Source: Desulfofundulus salinus
GTDB taxonomy: Bacteria; Bacillota; Desulfotomaculia; Desulfotomaculales; Desulfovirgulaceae
Direction of reading: 5' to 3'
DNA length: 64,000 nt
NCBI RefSeq assembly: GCF_003627965.1
Contig: NZ_RBWE01000001.1
Location: 124,001-188,000 of the forward strand
Every line of letters begins with the position of its first letter. Positions within the stretch are counted from its first letter, which is position 1. The translations under genes and the position numbers were made by a program. Below, piece by piece: positions 52,968-60,743 of this stretch. Under the pieces are notes generated by a model that was not told the DNA's origin, ran no database searches, and saw only the letters and a program-made list of their open reading frames with translations.

Positions 52968-54224
52968 ATGGCGGCTGGTGAAGGGCCGGTGGTGGCCATT
53001 TCCGGTTATTACGGTTTCGACAACCTGGGGGATGAGGCGGTCCTCTACAGCCTGCTGGAGGCCCTGCGGGAGGTGTGTCCCACCGTCCGCCCGGTGGTCC
53101 TTTCCCATGCCCCTGAAAGAACCAGTGCCCTTTACGGCGTAGAGGCGGTAAACCGCTGGCGGGTAGGGGAAGTCTACCGCGCCCTCACCAGAGCCGATTT
53201 GCTGCTCAGCGGCGGGGGTAGCCTGTTGCAGGATGTCACCGGCCTCAAAAGCCTGGTTTACTACCTGGGGGTGGTCTGGCTGGCCCGGCGCCTGGGCAAG
53301 CCTGTGGTTTTCTACGCCCAGGGCATCGGCCCCGTAAAAAGCAAAACCGGCCGGCTGTTGATGCGCCTGGTGGCCAACGATGTACAGCTCATCACCGTGC
53401 GGGACGAAAATTCCGCCCGGGACCTGGCGGAAATGGGGGTAACCCGGCCCCCGGTGGAGGTTACCGCCGACCCGGTGCTGGGTCTGGACCCGGCCCGGGC
53501 GGATAGGGAGAAAGGGATGGAGATCCTGGAAAGGATGGGTATTCTCGAACCACCGGTTAGCAGTGATCAGGGAGACAAACTTCCCGATCAGGGGGATAAC
53601 TCCCGCCCTTTGGATAAGGGAGGAACGGTTCCCGGTGAAGGAGGAGCTGTTTACGGGACCCCCGCACCTGTGGTGGGAGTATCGGTGCGGGAATGGCCCG
53701 GTTTTGGGGAGAAACAGCAACGGGACCTGGCCCGGGTGTGCGACGACCTCTGCCGCCGGGGCTACCGGGTGCTTTTCATCCCCCTGCAATACCCCGAAGA
53801 TCTGACCGTGAGCCGGCAGGTGGCCGCCATGATGCGGGAACGGGCAGCCGTTTTGGACCGGGGGCTGACCGTTGGTGAGGCAGTTTCCCTGGTTGCCTGC
53901 CTGGAGCTGCTCATCGGCATGCGGCTGCACTCCCTGATCCTGGCGGCGGTGATGGGTGTACTGCCGGTGGGAATAAGCTACGACCCGAAGATTGACCGTT
54001 TCCTGGAACAGCTGGGGCTGCAGCCTGCGGGGCAGGCAGCCGGCCTGGAGTACGGCGCTTTGAGCCGGGCAGTGGAAGGGGTACTGGCCGATCCTGCCGG
54101 GTTCAGGGCCAGTCTGGCCCGGATGGTCGGCCCCTTAAGGGAACGTGCCCGGGCTACCGCCCGGCTGGCCGGCGCATTAATGGAAGTTGGAGGTCGGAAG
54201 TCGGAAGTTAGAACAATTGATTAG
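52968..54224 (+). CDS. csaB: Polysaccharide pyruvyl transferase CsaB
   Basis: Adds pyruvate ketals to the secondary cell-wall polymer, the modification that SLH domains bind. Motifs: ISGYYGFDNLGDEAVLYSLL, LLLSGGGSLLQDVTGLKSLVYY, VFYAQGIGPV, and the C-terminal LLIGMRLHSLILAAVMGVLPVGISYDPKI (one conserved block). 418 residues. About 33 low-complexity residues are inserted near 196-228 (EPPVSSDQGDKLPDQGDNSR...). It is the functional partner of the SLH proteases at 21 and 28 kb. GGGGGTGTAGTT precedes ATG 52968. Confidence 0.92.
   Translation: MAAGEGPVVAISGYYGFDNLGDEAVLYSLLEALREVCPTVRPVVLSHAPERTSALYGVEAVNRWRVGEVYRALTRADLLLSGGGSLLQDVTGLKSLVYYLGVVWLARRLGKPVVFYAQGIGPVKSKTGRLLMRLVANDVQLITVRDENSARDLAEMGVTRPPVEVTADPVLGLDPARADREKGMEILERMGILEPPVSSDQGDKLPDQGDNSRPLDKGGTVPGEGGAVYGTPAPVVGVSVREWPGFGEKQQRDLARVCDDLCRRGYRVLFIPLQYPEDLTVSRQVAAMMRERAAVLDRGLTVGEAVSLVACLELLIGMRLHSLILAAVMGVLPVGISYDPKIDRFLEQLGLQPAGQAAGLEYGALSRAVEGVLADPAGFRASLARMVGPLRERARATARLAGALMEVGGRKSEVRTID
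54186..54206 (+). repeat. Short purine-rich dispersed repeat, copy 2
   Basis: GTTGGAGGTCGGAAGTCGG, nearly identical to 44797-44817. It lies within the last codons of csaB and encodes EVGGRKSEV, so the protein end is likely repeat-derived. Confidence 0.5.
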
Positions 54225-54314
54225 TTAAATTCGCCCCGGGCGAAAAATTTTTTGCCCCTTCGCCCTGGAAAAATTACGAAGGCGAGGCACTGTTTATCTG
54301 GGGAGGTAATTCTG

Positions 54315-55886
54315 TTGCGTAGTGTGAAAAAATTAGTCGCCCTCCTGCTGGGGGGGACCTTTCTATGGGGCTGCACGGCTGCCTTTGCCGTTCTACCGGC
54401 CGGGGCGGATAGTGCCGCCGCCGGTTCCCAGGCCGTACAGGCCACGGTCGTGGGCAGGCCGGCACCGCAACCCCTGGTTGCCAGGCCGCCTGCCGGCCAG
54501 ATCCAGATCCTGGCCCCGGGCGTCCGCTATTACCCCATTTCCGGCCGCACCTGGCAGGGTGAACCCCTGAAGGGGCATGTGGTGGAGGTAGACCCCGGCC
54601 AGGCCCTGCTGGAGGTGCGGGTGGCAGTGGCCGGTGACGCCCTGGGCAATAAGGAAACTTTGAGCCAGCTGGCCGCCCGTCACGGGGCGGTGGCCGCCGT
54701 AAACGGGGGATTCTTTGATCCCTCCCGGGGACACCCCATCGGCAGCCTGGTCCAGGACGGCCAGCTCCTGGCCACCTCCGAGATTTTGCGCACCTCCATT
54801 GGTATCACCGGGCGCAACCAGGTCCAGTTTGGTTACTTTGCGCCCCGGGTGAGTGTACGTTTTGGCTCGTCCGGGCCCCTTGCGGTGGCGCGGGTCAATA
54901 CTTCTCCCGCACCCGGGGGCATTACCCTTTATACCCCGGCCTGGGGTGAGCGCGCCGGTTCCGCCGGTGACGGTATTGATGTGGTGGTGCGCCCGGAGAC
55001 GGAAAAAAGCAACCGGTACATAGTTTCGGAAATTGGTTACGGGGGCAGCCCGATTCCCGGGGACGGTTATGTACTTGCTTTCCGGGGTGAGGCGGTTGCA
55101 GAAGCTGCGGTGCTGGCCGTGGGTACCCCGGTGATCCTGCAGTTTGACTGGGGACCCGGCTGGGAGGGGTTAAAACACCTGGTTACCGCCGGTCCGTTGC
55201 TGGTGGATGAAGGGCAGCCGGTACTGCAGGCGATTATGGAAGGGTTCCGGGGGAGCGTCCTGGAGCCGGCACCCCGCACGGCCATTGGTGTAGACGGCAA
55301 GGGCCAGCTCCTGCTGGTGGAGGTGGACGGCCGGCTGAAAGATTGGAGCGCCGGTGTCACCCTGGAGGAACTGGCCTACCTGATGACCGACCTGGGAGCG
55401 GTGCGCGCCGCGGCCCTGGACGGGGGCGGTTCCAGCGGCCTGTGGGTTAAGGGCAAGCTGGTCAGCCGGCCATCCGACGGCCGTGAGCGGGGACTGGCCA
55501 ACGCCATTCTGGTGCTCCGCCAGGTGCCGGTTTACCTGAACGGCAAGCGCCTCTTCTTTGACGTACCTCCGGTGGTGGACAAGGGGCGCACCCTGGTGCC
55601 CATGCGGGGGATTTTCGAGGCCCTGGGGGCCACGGTGCACTGGGATGAAAAAACCAAAACCGTAACGGCAGCCCGCGGCGGGCGTACGGTCAGCCTGACC
55701 CTGGGTAAGGGTGAGGCGCTGGTCAACGGTAAAACGTTGCCCCTGGACGCCCCGGCCCGGGCGGTGGAAGGACGCACCATGGTTCCCCTGCGGTTTGTGG
55801 GCGAGGCTCTGGGGGCTGCAGTAAGCTGGCAAAACGCCCCGCCGGCGGTAATAATTGAGGTAAAGTCAGTTGATCAGCTAAGATAA
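54315..55886 (+). CDS. Phosphodiester glycosidase (NAGPA) domain protein with copper-amine-oxidase-N repeats
   Basis: Exported 523-residue protein with a signal peptide (KKLVALLLGGTFLWGCTAAFA; a lipobox-like LWGC is present). NAGPA domain: AAVNGGFFDPSRGHPIGSLV, TAIGVDGKGQLLLVEVDGR, and AAALDGGGSSGLWVKGKLV. Such enzymes cleave sugar-1-phosphodiesters and in Bacillus (YoeB/YhdB-like contexts) may trim wall polymers. Two Cu_amine_oxidN units form the C-terminus (KGRTLVPMRGIFEALGATVHW; EGRTMVPLRFVGEALGAAVSW). TTG 54315 follows GGGGAGGTAATTCTG. Confidence 0.88.
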   Translation: MRSVKKLVALLLGGTFLWGCTAAFAVLPAGADSAAAGSQAVQATVVGRPAPQPLVARPPAGQIQILAPGVRYYPISGRTWQGEPLKGHVVEVDPGQALLEVRVAVAGDALGNKETLSQLAARHGAVAAVNGGFFDPSRGHPIGSLVQDGQLLATSEILRTSIGITGRNQVQFGYFAPRVSVRFGSSGPLAVARVNTSPAPGGITLYTPAWGERAGSAGDGIDVVVRPETEKSNRYIVSEIGYGGSPIPGDGYVLAFRGEAVAEAAVLAVGTPVILQFDWGPGWEGLKHLVTAGPLLVDEGQPVLQAIMEGFRGSVLEPAPRTAIGVDGKGQLLLVEVDGRLKDWSAGVTLEELAYLMTDLGAVRAAALDGGGSSGLWVKGKLVSRPSDGRERGLANAILVLRQVPVYLNGKRLFFDVPPVVDKGRTLVPMRGIFEALGATVHWDEKTKTVTAARGGRTVSLTLGKGEALVNGKTLPLDAPARAVEGRTMVPLRFVGEALGAAVSWQNAPPAVIIEVKSVDQLR

Positions 55887-55905
55887 GTGAAAGGTGAGGA
55901 TCACC

Positions 55906-56985
55906 ATGACCATAAGGGCAAATAAGTTCCTGGCTGCCGTTCTTGCCATATTCCTGGCCGCCGGTACCCTCCTTCCCCTGCCGGCCCTGGCCCAGGAGGC
56001 GGCGGTGGAGGTGGATTACCGGGACGACATTACCGTTAACCATCCTTACTGCGTGGAGCAACTGCCCGGCGGCAACCTGCTCATGACCCGGGTGGGACAC
56101 CAGTCCCCGGCGGTGGTGGAAATCACCCCGGCCGGGCAGGAGGTGTGGTCTTATCAAGGCGTCCAGGCCGCTTCGGCCCGGCGCCTGGCCAACGGCAATA
56201 CCCTCATCGCCGATTCCGGTGCGCCGGGCCGCCCCTTTGTGCCCCGGGTAATTGAAGTGAGCCCGGCCGGCAAGGTGGTCTGGGAATACCGGCTGCCTTC
56301 CCCGGCCCGGGCACCCCGCTATGCCCAGCGCCTGTCCGGCGGCAACACCCTGATCACCCTGCCCTACCAGATTATCGAGGTAACCCCGGACAAAAGGGTG
56401 GTCTGGTCCTACGGCTGGGGCAGGCCGGTGCCGCCCGGCACGCCGGGTCACCTGGCCAACCCGGTGCAGGCCGTCCGGCTGTCCAACGGGCACACCCTGA
56501 TTGTTGACCAGGGCTTTACCGGGGGGCGGGTACTGGAAATCGACGCTAAAAAGCGGGTGGTCTGGCAGGTGGGTGATGGTACGTATGATCCACCTCCCGC
56601 CATACAAAAGGCCGCGCCGGACGCAACGGGGAATAACGAAGATCAAAACGGCAAAACTATCGTTCCCGGCCGGGACGGGGCAACCGCCAGCACTACAGCG
56701 GCAACTGAAAAAGTCAGGCTCAAGCGCCCCACGGGTGCTGCTCGCCTGCCCAACGGGAACACGCTCATTGCCGATGCCGGCACTTCCACCCTGCTGGAAG
56801 TGGCTCCGGACCGCCAGGTTGTCAATTCCTGGTCCTGGAGAGGTGCGCTGGCCGGCCTGCCCGTGATGAACCAGTGGCTGGTCACTCCCCTGGACCAATC
56901 CAGGGTGATCGTACCCCTGACGCTGACCAGTTCCAAATCCCGCGTGCTGGTGGTTTATATGAATAAAGTATTTTCTGGCAAATAG
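55906..56985 (+). CDS. Secreted beta-propeller protein (arylsulfotransferase/PQQ-like repeats)
   Basis: 359 residues with a signal peptide (FLAAVLAIFLAAGTLLPLPALA). Repeats of the form 'LPNGNTLIADxG...VxEVxPxxxVVWxY' recur about six times (RRLANGNTLIADSG, QRLSGGNTLITL, VRLSNGHTLIVDQGF, ARLPNGNTLIADAG), the pattern of arylsulfotransferase-like and PQQ-like propellers. A low-complexity insert (about 229-268) breaks one blade. No catalytic His motif was recognised. Possibly a binding protein cotranscribed with the NAGPA gene 19 bases upstream. Confidence 0.8.
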   Translation: MTIRANKFLAAVLAIFLAAGTLLPLPALAQEAAVEVDYRDDITVNHPYCVEQLPGGNLLMTRVGHQSPAVVEITPAGQEVWSYQGVQAASARRLANGNTLIADSGAPGRPFVPRVIEVSPAGKVVWEYRLPSPARAPRYAQRLSGGNTLITLPYQIIEVTPDKRVVWSYGWGRPVPPGTPGHLANPVQAVRLSNGHTLIVDQGFTGGRVLEIDAKKRVVWQVGDGTYDPPPAIQKAAPDATGNNEDQNGKTIVPGRDGATASTTAATEKVRLKRPTGAARLPNGNTLIADAGTSTLLEVAPDRQVVNSWSWRGALAGLPVMNQWLVTPLDQSRVIVPLTLTSSKSRVLVVYMNKVFSGK

Positions 56986-57088
56986 TGTAACCTGCAAAAC
57001 TCCCGGCCTTATAGCCATAGCGTGAGGTTTCATTGAAGGGCAAATTTTACCTGCAGGATCTTGACACGGACCCACGGACTTTGGAGTA

Positions 57089-57116
57089 TTGACAGTTGCT
57101 GTGTTTCAGGTATATT
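57089..57116 (+). promoter_or_regulatory. Promoter upstream of the structured leader
   Basis: TTGACA, 16-base spacer, TATATT; a second TTGACA lies at 57061. The surrounding sequence is AT-rich. Confidence 0.6.
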
Positions 57117-57122
57117 ATTATA

Positions 57123-57330
57123 CTTAAAGTAATTAAATAGGAGTTATTAACTTATAGAAATATAAAGTAAACAAGTCTTTGCAGGTCAACTATGGAAGAC
57201 TTTACGAAAGGCCTTGTTTCTTAATGTATGGGGCTCAATTTGGAGCCAATACGGAATGAAAAATAATAAAGGGGCTGGTCGTAAAGTAAGCCAACACTCA
57301 CACTTTTATAAAGGGGTGTTGGCTTTTTCT
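57123..57330 (+). ncRNA. Candidate structured leader RNA or small RNA ending in a terminator
   Basis: About 200 bases between a consensus promoter and a strong terminator, with no open frame. Predicted pairings by eye: AAGTCTT (57173) with AAGACTT (57196-57202); GGCTC with GAGCC around 57231-57246; then the terminator AAGCCAACAC / GTGTTGGCTT followed by TTTTTCT. It fits a riboswitch or attenuator before the MpsC-like gene, or an independent small RNA. It matches no class I recognise. Confidence 0.5.
57288..57330 (+). terminator. Terminator ending the leader RNA
   Basis: Ten-base-pair stem AAGCCAACAC (57288-57297) / GTGTTGGCTT (57316-57325) followed by TTTTTCT, about 130 bases upstream of the MpsC-like coding region. 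Confidence 0.85.
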
Positions 57331-57458
57331 CGTATAACGCCCTGGGAGGTGGTTGTATCTCGTCTCTCCGGTGTTCCCTTAAGACGACCGCCGCCACTCA
57401 ATCGTCTTTGAATTTTGCGACAGTTTCTTATAAAGGAACCTTTAAAGTTAATGATAAG

Positions 57459-57845
57459 GTGGGAAAGGGATTGGAACTGACTAAAGGACAAATGGAAGCA
57501 GAAATTAGCAATAGTATTATTCGGTTTGAAAAGGAGCATATGGGCCGGGGGCCAACTGAGGCCAAGACCTATATTTTAGATGACATGATAGTGGTTCGTC
57601 TAAAAAACGTCCTAACACCAGCCGAGCATCAGCTAGCCAGGACCCAGGAAGGTAAAGGTCTGATTAAACAGATGCGAATCCAGCTATTTGAAAACTCTCG
57701 ATCTATCCTTGAGGATTTAATTTTAAAGGTAACCGGATGTTCTGTCGTAAGCATTCATTCGGATATCAGTACAGTAACCGGTGAACGAGTAATTGTTTTT
57801 ATATTGAGTAAGAAGTTGAAAGAGTTATACTCTGGTAACCGATAA
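57459..57845 (+). CDS. MpsC/DUF2294 family protein
   Basis: Cytoplasmic protein of about 128 residues. KGQMEAEISNSIIRFEKEHMGRGP and TYILDDMIVVRLKNVLTPAE are DUF2294 (MpsC) signatures. In Staphylococcus MpsC is linked to MpsAB, a sodium-dependent bicarbonate/membrane-potential system; no mpsA or mpsB is nearby, but a carbonic anhydrase is. The start is uncertain: GTG 57459, TTG 57471 or ATG 57492 (behind AAAGGA). The codons are much AT-richer than in flanking genes. Confidence 0.8.
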   Translation: MGKGLELTKGQMEAEISNSIIRFEKEHMGRGPTEAKTYILDDMIVVRLKNVLTPAEHQLARTQEGKGLIKQMRIQLFENSRSILEDLILKVTGCSVVSIHSDISTVTGERVIVFILSKKLKELYSGNR

Positions 57846-57933
57846 AGGTTGCGGGATGCCTGGTAAGCTTTTGCCTGGCGTGGAATTGATAAGGTGGTCA
57901 CTAGACATAAAAGATGCGGAGGGGAAATGTAAA

Positions 57934-58570
57934 ATGGGAAGTGTAAAGGATTTAGTTGTATTAAAGCAACCCAATGATGTTGAGACTGGCATAGGGCGTT
58001 TTATCTTCTCAGATCGTTACTCGATATTTGACTGGGGGGAGATGCCCAATTATATCGAGAATAAGGGTAAAGCTCTTTGTATTTTAGGTGCATACTTTTT
58101 CGAGAAACTTGAAGATATAGGAATAAAAACCCATTATCTGGGGGTGGTGAACGACTCTGGCTGTTAACGAATTGATCACTAAGGAAGTTACACCGTTGGG
58201 TCTTGTCAATGAGGACGGTAAAATTGAGTTCGGGTTTGATGAGAACCGGGACCTCATATTAGTCGATGTGGTTGGGACACCAGATGAATGCAGGTTTAAT
58301 TTTCATGGTGTACCTGTAAGTAAGGAAGCTATGAGGATATTTTACCGGAATACTGAGTGGTACACCGAAGTAAGTGAAGCGAGAAAGAAGGATAGATTGA
58401 GATGGAAGGAGCTGGTAAATTCTCAGCCACCATCCCTTCCGTCGAAGCTTGAGAAACTAATTTCGTTGCTATATCAGGCATGTGCTAATGAAATAACCCG
58501 GAAGGAGTGGTTTGCAACGCCATCTTTAAGAGAAATAGTGTTAGAAATTAAGGGGATTCTTGGACAGTAA
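57934..58570 (+). pseudogene. SAICAR synthetase (PurC, archaeal-like type) with an internal deletion
   Basis: Purine biosynthesis enzyme, now broken. The first part, 57934-58167, encodes MGSVKDLVVLKQPNDVETGI, then IFSDRYSIFDWGEMPNYIEN and a segment ending THYLGVV. The second, from about 58155, encodes NELITKEVTPLGLVNEDGKI, then the PurC C-terminus with NTEWYTEVSEARKKD and LYQACANEITRKEW. Between HYLGVV and NELITK roughly 75-80 residues are missing, including the central catalytic part, and the frame shifts. A functional purC presumably exists elsewhere. Confidence 0.8.
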
Positions 58571-58613
58571 ACCTCCCCCCGGGACGATTCCAGGTACTTC
58601 GTCCTGGGGGTTT
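58569..58613 (+). terminator. Terminator after the purC remnant
   Basis: CCCCC and GGACG pair with CGTCC and GGGGG around a 13-base loop, flanked by AAACC and TTT and followed by TTTCTCAT. Confidence 0.7.
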
Positions 58614-58683
58614 CTCATGTCATCGAAGGATCCCCGCCAGAACGCAGGTCTTACGCCCTATTGTGAACCCCCCGGCTGGGTGA

Positions 58684-58729
58684 CGCCCCTTTCATCCCAC
58701 GGGACAAAGCCCGTGGGTTTTCAGGGGCG
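58684..58729. mobile_element. Orphan IS200/IS605-like element end
   Basis: Nested symmetric hairpin: outer CGCCCCT/AGGGGCG, five-base internal loops, inner CCCACGGG/CCCGTGGG with loop ACAAAG. This resembles the subterminal palindromes and guide-RNA 3' ends of IS605/TnpB elements. No tnpA or tnpB lies nearby. It would also serve as a terminator for the genes on either side. Confidence 0.4.
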
Positions 58730-58734
58730 ATTTT

Positions 58735-59262
58735 CTATAAATCAGCATTTTTGATCAACACTTCCACATATCCTGTATCAGGATCCATTAACAATCCATG
58801 AACCTGAACATCTTGCGGAATTAAGGGATTATTACGAATCTGCATAACGACCTGCCGAACGTTTGTCGCCTCGTCTTCAAATGCGCCGACCCACTTTGCT
58901 AGATCACCAACTTCTGCGATAACCTCTTCGCGCACCCCCCGACGGATCATCTCCTGACGCAAAACGTTTATATCCAACCCGGCCATGCCGCAGTCTTTGT
59001 GGCCGACAACAATGATTTCCTCGACCCCAAGTAAATAAATGGCCACCACCAGGCTGCGCAGAGCTCCTTCATCAAGAAGGTTACCCGCATTCTTGATGAT
59101 TTTCGCATCTCCCCTGGATAATCCCAAAGCTGGTTCCAGCATATCGACCAAACGGGTATCCATACAGGTTAATATGGCTAGCCGGCGGTGCGGGTGCTTT
59201 GAAACAGAGGGAAGTGGTTTGCTTGTAAATTTGCGGTTAGCCAGCAAAAGATCATCAATCAT
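58735..59262 (-). CDS. Beta-class carbonic anhydrase
   Basis: Zinc enzyme interconverting CO2 and bicarbonate. Zinc ligands: Cys in ILTCMDTRL (with the Asp-Arg dyad) and His and Cys in VVGHKDCGMAG. 175 residues, a short beta-class form. ATG 59262 follows GGAGGG. It is transcribed opposite to the AT-rich island that carries the MpsC-like gene. Confidence 0.92.
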   Translation of the reverse strand: MIDDLLLANRKFTSKPLPSVSKHPHRRLAILTCMDTRLVDMLEPALGLSRGDAKIIKNAGNLLDEGALRSLVVAIYLLGVEEIIVVGHKDCGMAGLDINVLRQEMIRRGVREEVIAEVGDLAKWVGAFEDEATNVRQVVMQIRNNPLIPQDVQVHGLLMDPDTGYVEVLIKNADL

Positions 59263-59344
59263 TGTATAGTCCCTCCTATCTCAATGTTTTGTAACCGTGC
59301 TTCAAAAAGCACAGTTTGTCAGCCTTAAATTTAAAATGCTTTTT

Positions 59345-59380
59345 ATAGAAAAACAGCACCACCCCATTCTGGTGGTGCTG
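59345..59380 (-). terminator. Terminator for minus-strand transcripts
   Basis: CAGCACCACC / GGTGGTGCTG ten-base-pair stem with a seven-base loop; on the minus strand TTTTTCT follows. It lies three bases after the stop of the frame at 59383-59682. Confidence 0.8.
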
Positions 59381-59382
59381 GT

Positions 59383-59682
59383 CTACCCGGCAACTAGCCT
59401 GTAAAATGAAGAGACTTTTGTCGGGTCAACCTGACACGTATCGTGAAGCGAACCACCCCAGTACAGCAGGAAGCCGGTTCGCCTTGCAGCATTAATCTCA
59501 GTTACTTTAATGAGGCCAATTCTATGCAGTTTGTAAAAATCCTGCTGGCGCATGTAAAAAATCACTTCTCCAGCTTTACTCCCATACGGCGCAGGGTTTG
59601 CTGTACCCAACTGATCTGGGCGGGGCCAAAGCGGGCCGGTGCCTCCCCGTCCGTCAACGTTGAAAACCACCAGGGCGTTCAC
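59383..59682 (-). CDS. Hypothetical protein, possibly the 3' part of a broken gene
   Basis: 99 residues from ATG 59682; the frame is open further upstream (SEWWVNALVVFNVDGRGGTG...). Not recognised. The terminator immediately after it argues that something is or was transcribed here. It may have been joined to the frame at 59730-59936, from which it is separated by a stop. Confidence 0.35.
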   Translation of the reverse strand: MNALVVFNVDGRGGTGPLWPRPDQLGTANPAPYGSKAGEVIFYMRQQDFYKLHRIGLIKVTEINAARRTGFLLYWGGSLHDTCQVDPTKVSSFYRLVAG

Positions 59683-59729
59683 CCACCACTCGGAACTGCC
59701 CGGGCCGTCGGAAGCGGCATTTAACGGTT

Positions 59730-59936
59730 TTAAAGCACGTCGCTACCCCAGCGGGTTACCCCGTTCTGGTCCGGGAAAACTTCCCGCAGAACCAGTTGCA
59801 CAATGCGCCGGGGGTGGCCGGTATAATCTACCGCTTCTATATCGTGGGACCAGAGAATAGAGATATTATCGTGCCGGCACCGAAAATGCCTCGGCCGGTA
59901 ACCGTTTTCACGCACGGGCCAGGTCTTGTTGTCCAT
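59730..59936 (-). CDS. Hypothetical protein, possibly the 5' part of a broken gene
   Basis: 68 residues (MDNKTWPVRENGYRPRHFRC...). ATG 59936 has AAGGTGG upstream. Rich in Arg, His and Trp, with IEAVDYTGHPRRIVQLVLRE in the middle. No family recognised. Confidence 0.4.
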   Translation of the reverse strand: MDNKTWPVRENGYRPRHFRCRHDNISILWSHDIEAVDYTGHPRRIVQLVLREVFPDQNGVTRWGSDVL

Positions 59937-60025
59937 ACCATTGCCACCTTATCGCAAATTTTTTCCGGCAAAAGGGTTGGCCAGGAGAAAGACTCCTGTG
60001 GTATAATATTCCTGTTTTAAGCTCG

Positions 60026-60112
60026 AAGCTTTAGCGTAGTCCGCTTGCAGTCGTTCGCTCCGGACAGCGCCGCATCCGTGTCAAAACGATTTTACTGAAA
60101 TATTTACGGAAA
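60026..60112 (+). repeat. Dispersed palindromic repeat B, copy d (partial)
   Basis: Contains TCGTTCGCTCCGGACAGCGC followed by CGCATCC and the right end TTTTACTGAAATATTTACGG. It shares the GGAGCGAACGA block with copy e (inverted) and GACAGCGCCGCATCC with copy b. The left terminus is missing. Confidence 0.6.
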
Positions 60113-60145
60113 GGAGTGTCACACCGGCTAAGGCCGGGAAAAAGC

Positions 60146-60568
60146 ATGCTGGACGTGCAGTCGATACAAAAAATTCTACCCCACCGCTACCCCTTCCTGC
60201 TGGTGGACAGGATTGTGGAAGTGGAAGAGGGAAAGCGGGCCGTGGGCATTAAAAATGTCACCATCAACGAGCCCTTTTTTGCCGGGCACTTTCCCGGCCA
60301 TCCGGTGATGCCCGGGGTGTTGATTATTGAAGCCATGGCCCAGGTGGGGGCGGTGGCTCTCCTGCAAATGCCGGAGTTTGCCGGAAAGCTGGCTCTTTTT
60401 GCCGGTATTGATAAGGCCCGGTTCCGCCGCCAGGTAGTACCCGGGGATCAGCTGCTCATTGAAGTCCAGATTCTCAAAATGCGCGGCAGCATTGGCAAGG
60501 CGGCGGGGCGGGCCATGGTGGGAGACCAGCTGGCGGCTGAAGCAGAGCTCATTTTTGCCGTAGAATAG
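60146..60568 (+). CDS. fabZ: 3-hydroxyacyl-ACP dehydratase FabZ
   Basis: Dehydrates 3-hydroxyacyl-ACP in fatty acid elongation. Hot-dog fold with the catalytic His in [15 protein letters not shown] and Glu in [12 protein letters not shown]-terminal [17 protein letters not shown]. 140 residues from ATG 60146; a GTG at 60116 is possible but less family-like. It stands alone here, away from other fab genes. A TATAAT at about 60003 and repeat B copy d precede it. Confidence 0.95.
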   Translation: MLDVQSIQKILPHRYPFLLVDRIVEVEEGKRAVGIKNVTINEPFFAGHFPGHPVMPGVLIIEAMAQVGAVALLQMPEFAGKLALFAGIDKARFRRQVVPGDQLLIEVQILKMRGSIGKAAGRAMVGDQLAAEAELIFAVE

Positions 60569-60669
60569 GGAAGTTAATCAAATTTTCCTTGAGCAGGCAA
60601 TAAGTTAAAAAAGCTTGTCCAGATTCCACCGTACCCCATTTATCACCCTCCGACATCATATAGCGCAGT

Positions 60670-60699
60670 TTGTAGTTATAAAGTTCATAATGGTACAAT
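60670..60699 (+). promoter_or_regulatory. Promoter of the WecA/TagO-like gene
   Basis: TTGTAG, 18-base spacer, TACAAT, 44 bases before the TTG start. Confidence 0.5.
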
Positions 60700-60743
60700 A
60701 CCTCTGATACTATGGGTTATTGTCGGTTGCGGAGGGATAGAGC

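Noticed and set aside
53575-53640. GGGGATAACTC in the CsaB insert as a copy of repeat A
   Set aside because: Only about 11 bases match and the conserved GGAGCGAGCGAGAGCC core is absent.
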